Notes: generated by a model from the sequence alone, not told the origin. A stretch of 64,000 bases of DNA from Prostheceraeus crozeri (GCA_907163375.1 CAJQUW010006093.1:24268-88267), one strand, 5' to 3'. Numbered from the stretch's first letter, positions 34,134 through 44,143 are shown. Numbers and translations: made by a program.

Positions 34134-37100
34134 TCATTGTTCACTATTTCTGATATCTATGCAACTTGCAAGGTATTTAGTTAATGAATGCAATTGCCTC
34201 GGTACAAGCTTGTCCATCAAAACATAGAAATCTGGTCGATTGACATTCGTTAAAAATGGAATACGCAATTCCCTTACTTTATGATATCGAGGACATGCCA
34301 CAATAAAATGATATAAATCTTCTAAACAGTTATTATCACAAAAACTGCAAATACATTCATCGTATTCTCTTCGATTTTTGTATCTTCCAATTTCAGTTGC
34401 TAAGTCATGGTTTCCAGTTCTGAATTTCAATATCAGATTCATATTGAATTTTGAGCTATGGCAGTGCAGATAGCTTTTCATTTCACATTTAAATCTACTT
34501 AATTCCAAGTATCTTAGTCCTCTATGACTGTGCTTTGCTGAATCAATCCATTTCTCTCGAATGTAATCTTTCAATCTTATATTAACCATTTTGTTAAAAG
34601 TCTTCTTCTCCATTATCTGATTATCAATCAAATGTGTTAGGTTAAGTTTTGTCAGCAGTTCTTGTATTCTCCAACACCAAGTTCCTTTGTAAATCCTATC
34701 GTTTACACTGTTATTAATTGTATGGAACATTCTATAAATATAGCTTTCCTTATTCATTCTTTGTATTTTATTCCAATATCTTAATGCTGATTTGTAGAAG
34801 TGGAATTCGATAGGTTTTATTCCGAATTCGCCAGTAAGGCAGTAATTCGGTGTAGATAACTTGAGATGAAAATGTGACTTATAAAATTGGTTCTGAATTT
34901 TATTTAGTTCCTCTAATTTATTATAAAACAGGAATTCACCACAATATCTCATTTTCGAAAGAGCAAGTGTCTCAAAAGTATCATTGATTATATTGCCTTC
35001 AACCTGACCGAATTCCTTTAATACTCGTGATGTTGAAAAAGCTGATCGTCTGCCTCTATTTTCTAGTTCCTTTATATGCATTTTATCATTTTTTGAGAAA
35101 AACATACCAAGATATTTGTACTCTTTTACTACCTCTATACTTTGAATGGAGTTATTAAAATTAATTTTTACTTTACTATATTGAGTTTTGTCCTTGACCA
35201 TAATTTTTGTTTTGTTAAAATTTATTGTTAATCCATTATTTAGGCAATATTTTTGTACTAGTTTTATTTGTTTAATGAGACCTGTTTGACTTTCGCTCAT
35301 TAGTAAAAGTAAAATATCATCAGCATAAGTCATGATAGCAATTTTCAGATCCGAAATACATACAGGATCTATGCGTTGCATTTCTTTATCAAATTCGTCT
35401 ATCAGATCGTTAATGTATAAACCAAATAATGTAGGCGAGAGACTATCTCCCTGAGGAATTCCATTTGCAAGTTCAAAGGGCCTTGTTGTCTCTTGATCGA
35501 ATAATATTTGAAATTTTTTATTATATATTAGCCGAATTATCAAGGTCGTTATTTTACTGTGTGGTAGGTAAGTTTCAATTTTTGATTTTAATATTCCTTT
35601 TGGTATTGAGTCAAATGCCTTTGACAAATCAATAAAGCAGATGTATAGTGGACAACGACTATTTGAATATATTTGAATTACCTCTCGTAATAGTAAAATG
35701 TTGTCTAATGCTGAGTTTCCTTTCCGAAAGCCAGTTTGCGATACATGAATAAAATTATTATCTTCCAGCCATTTACAAAGTCTGATGTTGATTATTTTGG
35801 TTAGCAATTTTTCAATGCAAGATGATAGATTTATACATCTGTAAGATGATAGTAAATTCTTATCACCTTTCTTATAAGTCGGTATATTCCAGCTTATGTT
35901 CCATGGTATTACTGCATCATTTAATATGCCATTGAATAGGTGGCACAGAATTTCTGTCATCTCATTAGAATTTTGTTGAAACATTTCGTAAACTAGACCG
36001 TCAGGTCCACTGGCTTTTGATTTTCTCGCCCTATTTACTGTTTCCATAATCTCTTGATGCGTTATCTCGCTTTCCAAAATAGGATCCTTGAATTTTGTCA
36101 TCCTGAGATTTTGTATTTTTTCGGATATTACTATGGATTTTGATTCTAAGACTTGTATCTGTTTATTATTTTGTTCAATAAAATCGGTTGCTTTTAGTGA
36201 AGTAATCATTTTTTTCTTCCTTTTATCCTTGTTTTGATTTATCAGGTCCCAGTATTTTTTCGAATCTCCTTCTAGTTTCGCTATCTTGAGATCTGTCATT
36301 TTTCTTGCTTTAAATAACTTTTTCTCTTTTTTTATACATTGAATCGCTTTCTTTTTGCTTATTAACAATAATTCAAGATTATCTGTCGTTTTATTTTCCT
36401 GCCATTTATTCACTTGAGCTTTATATTCGCGTCTAATCTTCCTGGTCTCGTCTGAATATTTTATAGTTGCCTTATTCATTTTGTTTTTTTGTGATGCTTT
36501 TTTCATGTTTTCTAGCAAGGCTTCATAAATTTCTGAATTAGTAGCCTTTTGGCCAGCGTTTATATTTTGTAATAGTGAACTACATTCAATTTGAAAGAGG
36601 TTCATATCGAAGTTTGGTTCTGATTTACTTGGCCACTTGCATGGTCCTTTTATGCGTGTGAAAGGCATTCTCTTCTTATAAGTTACAGTTTCTAATGGTT
36701 TAGATTTCAGATTTATGGTCAATTCTATTCTTATTGGTGAATGGTCTGTATAAAGGGTAGGTTCGTCTATGATCACATTTTGTATATTTTCTACAAGAGA
36801 TTCCGATATTATAACGTAATCTATTACAGATCTTCTTACTTCCATTCCTTTTAAACAGTGAAAAGTGCATTTCCCGCTTTCAAATCTACCATTTGTTATA
36901 ATTAATGATGTATCATTACAGAATTTGATGATATCTTTTCCTATTCCATTTACAATAGTGTCATCCGATTTCCGCTTTGGAATATCAAGTTGTTCATTAT
37001 CAGAAAGCAATCCTATCCTACCATTTAAATCACCTATCATGATAACATTGCGCATTTTAAATTCTATGATATATTGTTTTATTTTCTCAAAATAATCATT

Positions 37101-37646
37101 TTCCTTGTAGCGTGACTCTCTGTTTTCTTTGTAGCAGATAATTAGATAGATATCTTCTTTTGTTTTCCTTTGCATATTTGTAAATTTTAAAACCAATAAA
37201 TTTCCATTTTCGTTTTTTATCTCTTCAAAATTTTTGAATATATTTTGCATTGATTCTTTGATATAAACGGATACTCCCTTGATATTTCGACCAATATAAT
37301 TTTTTCGCTTAACAATCGAGTGGTATCCCATATAATTATCTATCATAGGTGAACTTTCTTCATCTTTCAGGTGTGTTTCTGTGAAGCATATTATGTCATA
37401 ATCTTTAAAGTCATTAACTAGATCAGAATTTTTGATCTTGTAATCATTCAAAGAGTTGATATTGACATAAAATATTTTTATATGCTCAAAATATTTGTCA
37501 TTCTCATTACTATCGTCATCTGTCTCCCCTCCTTCTCTACTTACGTTAAAAATAAGGAGCAATTCTGCCGGAAGGTGGATACACTGCGTTGTCACTTGAA
37601 GTCTGGTTGCCGCCCTGCTGACCGTGAAGCATACGAGTCGGCACAA
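34134..37646 (-). CDS. LINE ORF2: endonuclease and reverse transcriptase
   Basis: An open frame of 1170 residues. The endonuclease occupies about 55-312, with YVNINSLN, FTETHL (Glu90), GDLNGR (Asp206, Asn208), VIDYVI (Asp276) and TDHSPI (Asp301, His302), so all active-site residues are present. The reverse transcriptase spans about 540-830: FIDLSKAFD (Asp673), NGIPQGDSLSPTLF and TYADDILLL (Asp776, Asp777). Near the C-terminus lies a zinc motif, CSFCDNNC...HFIVACPRYHKVR. It nicks target DNA and primes cDNA synthesis on the element's RNA. The frame overlaps ORF1 by 101 nt, and after the ORF1 stop there is no in-frame Met until residue 101. Translation therefore starts inside ORF1 or by frame-shifting. 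The clade is uncertain; QGDSLSP is not the usual CR1 QGS-LGP. Confidence 0.93.
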   Translation of the reverse strand: MCRLVCFTVSRAATRLQVTTQCIHLPAELLLIFNVSREGGETDDDSNENDKYFEHIKIFYVNINSLNDYKIKNSDLVNDFKDYDIICFTETHLKDEESSPMIDNYMGYHSIVKRKNYIGRNIKGVSVYIKESMQNIFKNFEEIKNENGNLLVLKFTNMQRKTKEDIYLIICYKENRESRYKENDYFEKIKQYIIEFKMRNVIMIGDLNGRIGLLSDNEQLDIPKRKSDDTIVNGIGKDIIKFCNDTSLIITNGRFESGKCTFHCLKGMEVRRSVIDYVIISESLVENIQNVIIDEPTLYTDHSPIRIELTINLKSKPLETVTYKKRMPFTRIKGPCKWPSKSEPNFDMNLFQIECSSLLQNINAGQKATNSEIYEALLENMKKASQKNKMNKATIKYSDETRKIRREYKAQVNKWQENKTTDNLELLLISKKKAIQCIKKEKKLFKARKMTDLKIAKLEGDSKKYWDLINQNKDKRKKKMITSLKATDFIEQNNKQIQVLESKSIVISEKIQNLRMTKFKDPILESEITHQEIMETVNRARKSKASGPDGLVYEMFQQNSNEMTEILCHLFNGILNDAVIPWNISWNIPTYKKGDKNLLSSYRCINLSSCIEKLLTKIINIRLCKWLEDNNFIHVSQTGFRKGNSALDNILLLREVIQIYSNSRCPLYICFIDLSKAFDSIPKGILKSKIETYLPHSKITTLIIRLIYNKKFQILFDQETTRPFELANGIPQGDSLSPTLFGLYINDLIDEFDKEMQRIDPVCISDLKIAIMTYADDILLLLMSESQTGLIKQIKLVQKYCLNNGLTINFNKTKIMVKDKTQYSKVKINFNNSIQSIEVVKEYKYLGMFFSKNDKMHIKELENRGRRSAFSTSRVLKEFGQVEGNIINDTFETLALSKMRYCGEFLFYNKLEELNKIQNQFYKSHFHLKLSTPNYCLTGEFGIKPIEFHFYKSALRYWNKIQRMNKESYIYRMFHTINNSVNDRIYKGTWCWRIQELLTKLNLTHLIDNQIMEKKTFNKMVNIRLKDYIREKWIDSAKHSHRGLRYLELSRFKCEMKSYLHCHSSKFNMNLILKFRTGNHDLATEIGRYKNRREYDECICSFCDNNCLEDLYHFIVACPRYHKVRELRIPFLTNVNRPDFYVLMDKLVPRQLHSLTKYLASCIDIRNSEQ

Positions 37647-38667
37647 ATCTCGGAAATTGCTCGTTGCTGGGGGTTCTTGTCACCCTGAATCTATCGTCTC
37701 TCAGCTGTTGCTGTTGCTGCTGTTGTTGTTCTTGCTGTTGGTAATGCTGATATTGATTGTATTGCGGCTGTTGTTGGCGATATTGTCCTTGATATTGATC
37801 GTAGAGATGTTGACAAGGTTGGTGGTAAGTATGATATTGATTTCTTGATCTTCGGAAGCTTCTTCGATCATGGTCTTGTGGTCTCCAGCAATTCTTGGCG
37901 ATATGACCACTTCTTCTGCAATTGTAGCATGTTGGGAGCCATCTCATGCCGCTTCTTTGCGTTATTCTAGTCGGGATTACTTCAGGTTCTTTGTTGTGTT
38001 GATCACTTGTGATGTGGTCGAGCCTCCTTTCCATGACCGTGATCTTCATATCGAGGTTCTCGAACATTCTTTTAACTTCCTTTGTGTTGATGGTCTCCTC
38101 CTTCCCCTCAACCGTGCACCTTCGATGTTCATCATTTTGCCTCTCGTCGTTTCTTCTTCCATGATCTTGAGACTTCTTTAACTGACATATCTCCTCGTCT
38201 TGTCTCTTCATCTCGGTTTCGTATGATCGCATTGTGGAGAGAAATTCTAGACGTTCCCTATTGCAGTTTCTCAATTCGTCTGTCGTTATTGATATGTGTT
38301 CTTCCATTTTGTCAATCTTCAGTCTTTTCTGTGTTAATTCCTCTTCGTAGTTTTGTAGCTGCTTTCTCAGTTCTTCTTCACTTGGCTGTGTGACCTTTAT
38401 CTTCATACGTCTTCTGATCTTCTCAGACAGGCTAGGGAATGTTGTTGTCATACAGGACTCGCAGGTGTATTTTCGTTTGTATTGATATTTTCTGGAGTAC
38501 TTGATCAGTTCGTATAACGGCAACTGTGTGCAGGTGATGTGGTAGGCCATGTTGCACTTGTCGCATTGCATCATGTCCTCAGTCGCATTGTCTTCACCAC
38601 ATTTTTCGCATTTAACTTCATCGATTTGTACGAAGGTAGATGGAGATGTCGACTCTGGTGATGTCAT
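37546..38667 (-). CDS. LINE ORF1: PHD finger, coiled coil and CCHC knuckle
   Basis: An open frame of 373 residues. A complete C4HC3 PHD finger is formed by Cys20, 23, 35, 38, His43, Cys46, 69 and 72. Residues about 95-170 are heptad-rich and likely coiled coil (oligomerisation). Residues 247-260 are a CCHC knuckle, CYNCRRSGHIAKNC. Residues 285-325 are Tyr/Gln-rich with a run of nine Gln. ORF1 proteins coat the LINE RNA; PHD-bearing ORF1s are known in several LINE groups. The ATG lies two bases inside the 91-bp repeat junction, so the element has essentially no 5' leader of its own. The stop is TTT-TAA, with ORF2 in the +1 frame. Confidence 0.92.
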   Translation of the reverse strand: MTSPESTSPSTFVQIDEVKCEKCGEDNATEDMMQCDKCNMAYHITCTQLPLYELIKYSRKYQYKRKYTCESCMTTTFPSLSEKIRRRMKIKVTQPSEEELRKQLQNYEEELTQKRLKIDKMEEHISITTDELRNCNRERLEFLSTMRSYETEMKRQDEEICQLKKSQDHGRRNDERQNDEHRRCTVEGKEETINTKEVKRMFENLDMKITVMERRLDHITSDQHNKEPEVIPTRITQRSGMRWLPTCYNCRRSGHIAKNCWRPQDHDRRSFRRSRNQYHTYHQPCQHLYDQYQGQYRQQQPQYNQYQHYQQQEQQQQQQQQLRDDRFRVTRTPSNEQFPRFVPTRMLHGQQGGNQTSSDNAVYPPSGRIAPYF

Positions 38668-38668
38668 T

Positions 38669-38759
38669 CCTGTAATTCAAATTGGAAATGATTATGAAGA
38701 TGTTGAAAATATATGATTTGGACCGATCTCCGCGAGCAGTTAATAGTTGGACGACAACG
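38669..38759. repeat. 91-bp direct repeat flanking the LINE, copy 2
   Basis: Identical to 33685-33775. On the minus strand it runs into the LINE without a break, ending TTACAG just before ORF1's ATG. Confidence 0.9.
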
Positions 38760-39243
38760 TTAACAACGTCTCTCTCTCTCTCGATCCTGTCTGTTACAGG
38801 AATATTGTATTCACAATGACATGCATTCTTTAAAACAATTGTTTGTCTTCAATGAGAATAATTCCCGTATGCTTTTAATAGAATGACCTTGAACGCTAAT
38901 GGAAATTTACACCAAAAATGGTTCTGGGAGCAGGAAAATGTGTCAGAAAGTTTGTCGACATGGCTGCCGATAAAAGTACCGACATGGTTCGAGAGTCGGT
39001 GTATTTTTCCATTCAAAATAATGTCGCTTGAATGATTGTTATGGAAACCAAAATGAAGAGAAATGCTCATTCATTTCTCTTCTCTCTCATATGTCTATTT
39101 TGTTTGGATTCTTTTGTTCTTATAGTGTGAATGAGATTTCACAACCCGCATTGAAGGGAAAATTAACGTATTATTTGCGCTTGAAGGTTGTTACTTTAAA
39201 AGGATGTGCAGTTTATTGAATATACTTTCTTGCAGTTGTCTGT
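38760..39243. other. Polinton sequence between the LINE and the first + strand gene
   Basis: Begins with a short CT microsatellite. Two small open frames (38849-39070 minus, 39028-39219 plus) have no recognisable features. I see no gene. Confidence 0.35.
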
Positions 39244-39261
39244 TTGTGCTGTTATTTTACA

Positions 39262-39675
39262 ATGGTAGGAAATCAAGAACGCGATTTACGGTTGGAAATG
39301 AAAAAGCGGAGACTTACTGACATAACAAGACAGATAGCCAGACTCCAACCACGGAGTAAAATATTTTCTCACATAAATATGAATGAAATTTTTCATAATC
39401 TGGGTGACTCACATGTCAATTATGCAATTGATAAAAGAATATTGAACTTAATAGAACGCAGACAGCAGGCGTACATTTCATTGCAAAGAACTTTATTGCA
39501 AGAGGAAGATGAAGTTTTAATTGAAAAAACTCGCCAACGACCATCGTCCATCGTCCAACGTCCATTTAATCCACCAAGTTATGAGAGGGTTCTTTTACAA
39601 ATGGAGGAAGAACGCACAGCGCAACAACCAACACATGCGTCGACCTCACATGCATCGCCATCAGGAGAAAACTAA
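39262..39675 (+). CDS. Polinton small hypothetical protein
   Basis: About 137 residues from the ATG at 39262 (MVGNQERDLRLEMKKRR); an in-frame ATG at 39244 is an alternative. It is highly charged and probably helical, with a Ser/Thr-rich tail (THASTSHASPSGEN) and a proline-rich piece (RPSSIVQRPFNPPSYERV) containing PPSY. PPxY-like motifs recruit WW-domain ubiquitin ligases in some viral proteins; this is speculative. It is not recognised as a family. First gene after the left arm. Confidence 0.5.
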   Translation: MVGNQERDLRLEMKKRRLTDITRQIARLQPRSKIFSHINMNEIFHNLGDSHVNYAIDKRILNLIERRQQAYISLQRTLLQEEDEVLIEKTRQRPSSIVQRPFNPPSYERVLLQMEEERTAQQPTHASTSHASPSGEN

Positions 39676-39812
39676 ATTCATTCTTCAAGGGAAATAGTGA
39701 TTTATTTGATGCTATTATTGTTTCATCTCCCAAAGTGCTATTGAATTTGTTGTATTATTTTAGTAAATCATCACACCGTGTCAGCAAGTTATACATTTTT
39801 ATTTCATTTAAA

Positions 39813-40091
39813 ATGAATGGTGAAAATCCGTCACCTACACGTCACTTATCTCCTTCTGTGGGACTGAGTAATATAGGTGATATATGTCCTCAGGTTAATA
39901 ACATTAGAGACTTCCTAAAAATATACGGCAAACAAGCAACTACGAATTTCGATTTAAATAAGATCGCAAATCAATTGGGAATAAAGAATTTTCACCTATT
40001 GATGAGAAATGAATTGCAGTTGATTAAAGATGTACGAAACACTAACTCTGCTAATAAACTGATTCCTTACAAATGTACCTTTTTAATTTAG
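39813..40091 (+). CDS. Partial duplicate of the Polinton protease gene
   Basis: From the ATG at 39813 (MNGENPSP). Residues about 30-75 (FLKIYGKQATTNFDLNKIAN and on) are nearly identical to the N-terminal part of the protease gene that follows. It looks like a fossil tandem duplicate of the protease front part. Between the two lies a directly repeated 60-bp segment (GGAAAGTCATCATTATGGAA at about 40130 and 40190). Confidence 0.6.
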   Translation: MNGENPSPTRHLSPSVGLSNIGDICPQVNNIRDFLKIYGKQATTNFDLNKIANQLGIKNFHLLMRNELQLIKDVRNTNSANKLIPYKCTFLI

Positions 40092-40275
40092 ATTAAATTA
40101 AATCATTTCAAAATCGAATAAGTAGTAAGGAAAGTCATCATTATGGAACAGTTTTAAATCAATACCCCCTCCTTTCTGACTAAGTAGTAAGGAAAGTCAT
40201 CATTATGGAACAGTTTTAAATCAATACCCCCCTTCTGACTTCTAGCGGTCCTTTAAGAAATTTTTTTATTATAAA

Positions 40276-40722
40276 ATGAGCAACATAAGTGAGTTTTCGA
40301 AATTATATGGAACGCAAACAACTACAAATTTCGATTTAAAGAAAATCGCAAATCAATTGGGAATAAAGAATTTTCACATATTGATGAGAGACGAATTACA
40401 ATTCCTAAAAAATAAGCCAACAATAACTATAAATTTCATAACAAATCTTCATACGTCAGATGAAAAAGGAATACATTGGTCTGCAGGTATGTTTAATAAA
40501 AATGGAAATAATTACTATTTTGACTCTTATGGATTGCCTCCAACAAACGAAGTCAAAAAATTACTTGGCAATGGAACTTATAATACATTTCAAATTCAAA
40601 AACCGGGAACTACTTATTGCGGTCAATTATGTCTTTATGTTTCATTTAAATTACAAAAAGGAGTACCATTTCTTGACATTATGTTAGAATTGAACAAGGG
40701 AATTTCATTCCCGAAACGTTAG
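40276..40722 (+). CDS. Polinton cysteine protease (adenain/Ulp1-like)
   Basis: The frame of 148 residues contains GIHWSAGMF, YYFDSYGLPP and TYCGQLCLYVSF. These are the His, Asp and Gln/Cys blocks of the adenovirus-type maturation protease. In Polintons and adenoviruses this enzyme trims capsid precursors. The start follows the motif AAATTTTTTTATTATAAAATG that recurs at most genes of this element. It is transcribed away from the minus-strand structural block. Confidence 0.85.
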   Translation: MSNISEFSKLYGTQTTTNFDLKKIANQLGIKNFHILMRDELQFLKNKPTITINFITNLHTSDEKGIHWSAGMFNKNGNNYYFDSYGLPPTNEVKKLLGNGTYNTFQIQKPGTTYCGQLCLYVSFKLQKGVPFLDIMLELNKGISFPKR

Positions 40723-40746
40723 TTCCAATAATAATGATAATGATAA

Positions 40747-42099
40747 TTAAAAATCAGTTCGTTGTAATTCATTTTGATAAAAACGGCCTCTGATATCTTC
40801 ATTATCTAAATCTTTGATTTCGTAAGTAATCGGATAAGTTTGGTTTATTTTACAAACTTCAAAGATTTCTTTAGTCCAGTAACCAACAAAGCCTTTTTCA
40901 AATTTATTCTTATACTTAAATATTCTAACTCTATCTCCAATTTTAAATTTCGGCTTACGTTTCTGTAAATTCGGATTACTCTCATTCAAATTATTATTTT
41001 CGTTCGAATAATTATTCTCGAATATTTTCTTTCGTATTAAATCAGGGTCGTCAGAAGCATTCTTTGGGGTTTCTTCAATACCTAAATGAACTTTATTATT
41101 ATACTCTTCTACAACTCCTGGTAATATCTTCAACCATTTCTGATTTCCTCGCTCAGTGAATTTTTTGAATAATTTATTTTTTAATGTCCGATTGAATCTT
41201 TCTATCACTACAGCCTTTCCAACATTTTCAGTTGAATAAACAGTTTCAAATAGTGGTTGAACGTTTCGGTTATAAAATTCCGACCCTTTATCAACAAACA
41301 ATTTTTTTGGCTTTCTCTTACTTTCTTTAAAGATTTCTTCAAACGCATATTTAACTGATAGACCACTTTTATTTTTTAAAGGCTTTACCCAAGCGTAACG
41401 TGTATATAAATCTATAGCGGTTAATGCGTATTTATAATCAGAATCATTCGGCATATGAATAAGATCAGCACTCCAAATATCATCTTTATTAAATACTCTT
41501 ACTTTCAAGAAATATTTAGGCCTTCTGTATTCTTTATAAATTTCGGACGCATAGCGTCCTAGGTCATTCGACATTTCAGACGCGTAGGTTCGAGCGTTGC
41601 TCTCAGACAGCTTTGCTGTCGTTTCATTTAAACCCTGACCGAATAATATTTTAGCTTGTAAAGCTTTCTTAACAAACATTCTTTCAATTTTTTCTCTAAA
41701 TGTAGGATTTTGAATACTATCTAATTCTTGAATCATCTTCTTATCAGCTGCATGTCGAGAACTTAGATCTTGATTTCGATAAGCTAAATTATGTCTATAA
41801 GCGGCGGCATCTACTCTATTTATTGGTTCTTCACCTGGTTTCGGATTAATATTCTCATCTAGTCTTATATCTAGTCGAGTTCCTGGACCGGTATATGAAT
41901 GACCAGGAAGATGTTTTTCTTTCGAATATTTACTCCAAATAAATCCAGGAAAGTTTTCTAATGTTTTTTGTATGTCGCTACCTTCATAAATTTTACAATT
42001 TGAGTTTTCATTTTTGTTTAATAGATAATTTAATAAATTTAAATTAGCAATTTTTACTTTAATTAAATTTTCAGAATTTGTAGTATTTGCGGAATCCAT
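40747..42099 (-). CDS. Polinton integrase with phospholipase-A2-like front domain
   Basis: About 450 residues from the ATG at 42099 (MDSANTTNSE), preceded by the A/T-rich start signature. Residues about 55-130 resemble the parvovirus-type phospholipase A2 domain (LPGHSYTGPGTRLD, DAAAYRHNLAY, LSSRHAADKKM). Residues about 195-350 are a retroviral-type integrase core: IWSADLIHM, AIDLYTRYAW, KLFVDKGSEFYN and KAVVIERFNRTLK give the D, D, E series. The C-terminus (FKIGDRVRIFK...VGYWTKEIFEV) resembles the chromo/SH3-like tail of Polinton integrases. The integrase inserts the element DNA. A lipase domain would fit a capsid entry protein better, so the fusion is odd. Confidence 0.85.
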   Translation of the reverse strand: MDSANTTNSENLIKVKIANLNLLNYLLNKNENSNCKIYEGSDIQKTLENFPGFIWSKYSKEKHLPGHSYTGPGTRLDIRLDENINPKPGEEPINRVDAAAYRHNLAYRNQDLSSRHAADKKMIQELDSIQNPTFREKIERMFVKKALQAKILFGQGLNETTAKLSESNARTYASEMSNDLGRYASEIYKEYRRPKYFLKVRVFNKDDIWSADLIHMPNDSDYKYALTAIDLYTRYAWVKPLKNKSGLSVKYAFEEIFKESKRKPKKLFVDKGSEFYNRNVQPLFETVYSTENVGKAVVIERFNRTLKNKLFKKFTERGNQKWLKILPGVVEEYNNKVHLGIEETPKNASDDPDLIRKKIFENNYSNENNNLNESNPNLQKRKPKFKIGDRVRIFKYKNKFEKGFVGYWTKEIFEVCKINQTYPITYEIKDLDNEDIRGRFYQNELQRTDF

Positions 42100-42170
42100 T
42101 TTTAAAGATAAAAAAATTTTAAAAGATAAAATTAAAGTTTTACCGAATAGAACCAAAGGTCCTGAGGTTA

Positions 42171-42650
42171 TTACCTTATCATACTAGGACTTAGATATAT
42201 TCCAGAACCATCTTTAGTTTCTTTAATTTCAATTAAATCATCAACATTGTGGAGAATATTTTTAAGAACTCGTTTTCCTTCATCAACTAATTTTAATTTA
42301 CTAATAAAATTATCTACTATTCCTTCACCCCTAGCAACTTTCTCTAACTCTCTATTATGAAGTTTTTGTTCTTCTAATGCTGCCTTCTCTGATTTATTTT
42401 TATTTACTGCTTGGACAATACCAGCTGTCTTACCTGCAACACTTCCTGCTGCTGCTATTCCACTTACTATTAGTGGAATTAATGGGAGAATTCCACCACT
42501 CGTTTCTTCTTGTAATTTAATATTCTCTATCATTGGTTTACTTATGTAATACTTCTTTTTGTTAATCGTAATAGTTTTAGGGGTATTTTTGTCAACAATA
42601 TTACGTAATTTTAATTCAACAGTTTTATTATTACTTTTCGCTTGCGACAT
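42171..42650 (-). CDS. Polinton small protein with hydrophobic segment
   Basis: 159 residues; start supported by the shared upstream signature. The centre (about 53-85) is a glycine/alanine-rich hydrophobic stretch, GGILPLIPLIVSGIAAAGS, followed by a charged helical part. Related elements and adenoviruses encode small membrane-active capsid proteins of this build (pVI/pX-like), and that is the suggested role. It lies between the integrase and major capsid genes on the same strand. Confidence 0.6.
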   Translation of the reverse strand: MSQAKSNNKTVELKLRNIVDKNTPKTITINKKKYYISKPMIENIKLQEETSGGILPLIPLIVSGIAAAGSVAGKTAGIVQAVNKNKSEKAALEEQKLHNRELEKVARGEGIVDNFISKLKLVDEGKRVLKNILHNVDDLIEIKETKDGSGIYLSPSMIR

Positions 42651-42808
42651 TTTTAATAAAAAAATTTTAAGTTACGAAAATTTTAAGTTACTAAAAATTT
42701 TAATCTATTCTAGTTATGAATAAATTTTAAATTAGGAATTTTAAATCTATTCTAGTTACAAAAACATTTTATAAAAATTTCTAAAAAAATTTTAATCTAA
42801 GAATTTAA

Positions 42809-44143
42809 TTAACTTATCCTAGCCATCTTTCCATTAAGAATTTCAATAGAATATTTTACATCTTCCAGCAATAAACCATAAGCCATCAATGAAGTTGTGG
42901 AATCTTTTTTTTCAATATTAATTGTTACATCACAACCAGTCTTGATAATATCTTCAGATTGTGCGCTTAAATCGAAACAGAAAACAGGATATAAATGTCT
43001 CTAATCTCCAGGAGTTAATTGTGGTTCAACTCCAAATTCTATGCAAAGATTTCGATAAGAATCATATCCTTCCATAAATTGATTATTGGTATCATCGAAT
43101 CTTAATGGATTAATTGGATAACGGGTTTGATTTAATGAAACTTGTAAACTTCGAATTGTATTAATATGAAAAAGATTGTTGTTCTTATCAAAACTTGGAG
43201 AATTATTTCTTTGAAAAGTTAGTAATAAATATCTTGGAGTATTCGCAGTTCTAGTAAAATGCCAGTTAAATCTTTGTTCGGAAAAAGTTACTGAACTAGC
43301 AGTACGCTTTAGAAAATTTACTGGAATTGGTTTGTTAGTATTTAATCTTTTTGCAATAGCTGTTTCAATCTCTAAACTAGGAGTAATATGCTTAATCCAC
43401 CATTCAAGTCTATCAATTTTTAAATATGCTTTTTTTCCAGACTTACCAAAAAAGATTAATTCATTATTTGCTGTACGATGAATTATTAATTTAAATTTTA
43501 ATTGATATGATAGTTTATCATAATCTAAATATCCGAATAATGAAGACAACGGCCAATTTACTGTCTGTTTACTTTTCTTGTTAAATTCACGTCTTTCTTT
43601 ATATGCACTATTGTTTGTTTTATTTAAATGTTTTGCAATATTTTCTACATCTTTCGCAATTCCTGCGGCATCTATTCCAGCGTGAGTTAAATCATCTATA
43701 ATTATACCATCATTAGTATCAGGAAACCAACCTTCGATTTCATACTTTTTATTATTTTCACCAATTGTTACAAATCTAAGCATTGTATCAATTACACCTG
43801 GAGAATCACTTATTGTTTCTATATTTTGAGTTGCAACATCTAAACGCATTTGTGTAAATAATCTTGGAAAGAAATTATTCTCTAGTGCAATATTATCGGT
43901 ATCTGGTAATGGTGTTGTAAAATTGGCATCACTATACAAAGAATATTCACAGTGTAAAAATGAATCAGATAAATATAAATAACTCTGCTGATTATCAACT
44001 TCAAAAATTAAATCACCTCCAGTATTCACTCTACTGGAAGATCCGGGATTCATAGCAATTCTTATATAATCATTCTTTTTTTGATTATAACTAACACCTG
44101 GTGGTTTATCTAATTCAAATTCATTTTCGATAAGCGAAGACAT
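42809..44143 (-). pseudogene. Polinton major capsid protein (double jelly roll), broken
   Basis: Start at the ATG at 44143 (MSSLIENEFEL) after the shared A/T-rich signature. The N-terminal half shows the family pattern: GGDLIFEVDNQQSYLYLSDS, then NNFFPRLFTQMRLDV and DTMLRFV, which correspond to the first strands of Polinton and adintovirus hexon-like proteins. RRYPINPLRF-type and SYRNLCIEFG-type segments follow. The gene looks nearly whole, with about one break. It is transcribed with the small proteins and fibre-like gene upstream. Confidence 0.8.

Larger units (their letters stand above)
33776..38668 (-). mobile_element. Full-length LINE inserted in the Polinton
   Basis: A two-ORF non-LTR retrotransposon on the minus strand: ORF1 with PHD and CCHC fingers, ORF2 with AP-type endonuclease, reverse transcriptase and a C-terminal cysteine-histidine motif. 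Both frames are open throughout. It is bounded by identical 91-bp direct repeats. No poly-A tail is visible at the 3' end (..CCAGTCAAAG). Open frames and identical flanks indicate a recent insertion, later than the Polinton. Confidence 0.9.

Noticed and set aside
37624-37848. Leucine-rich plus-strand frame
   Set aside because: Antisense of the glutamine-rich tract of LINE ORF1.
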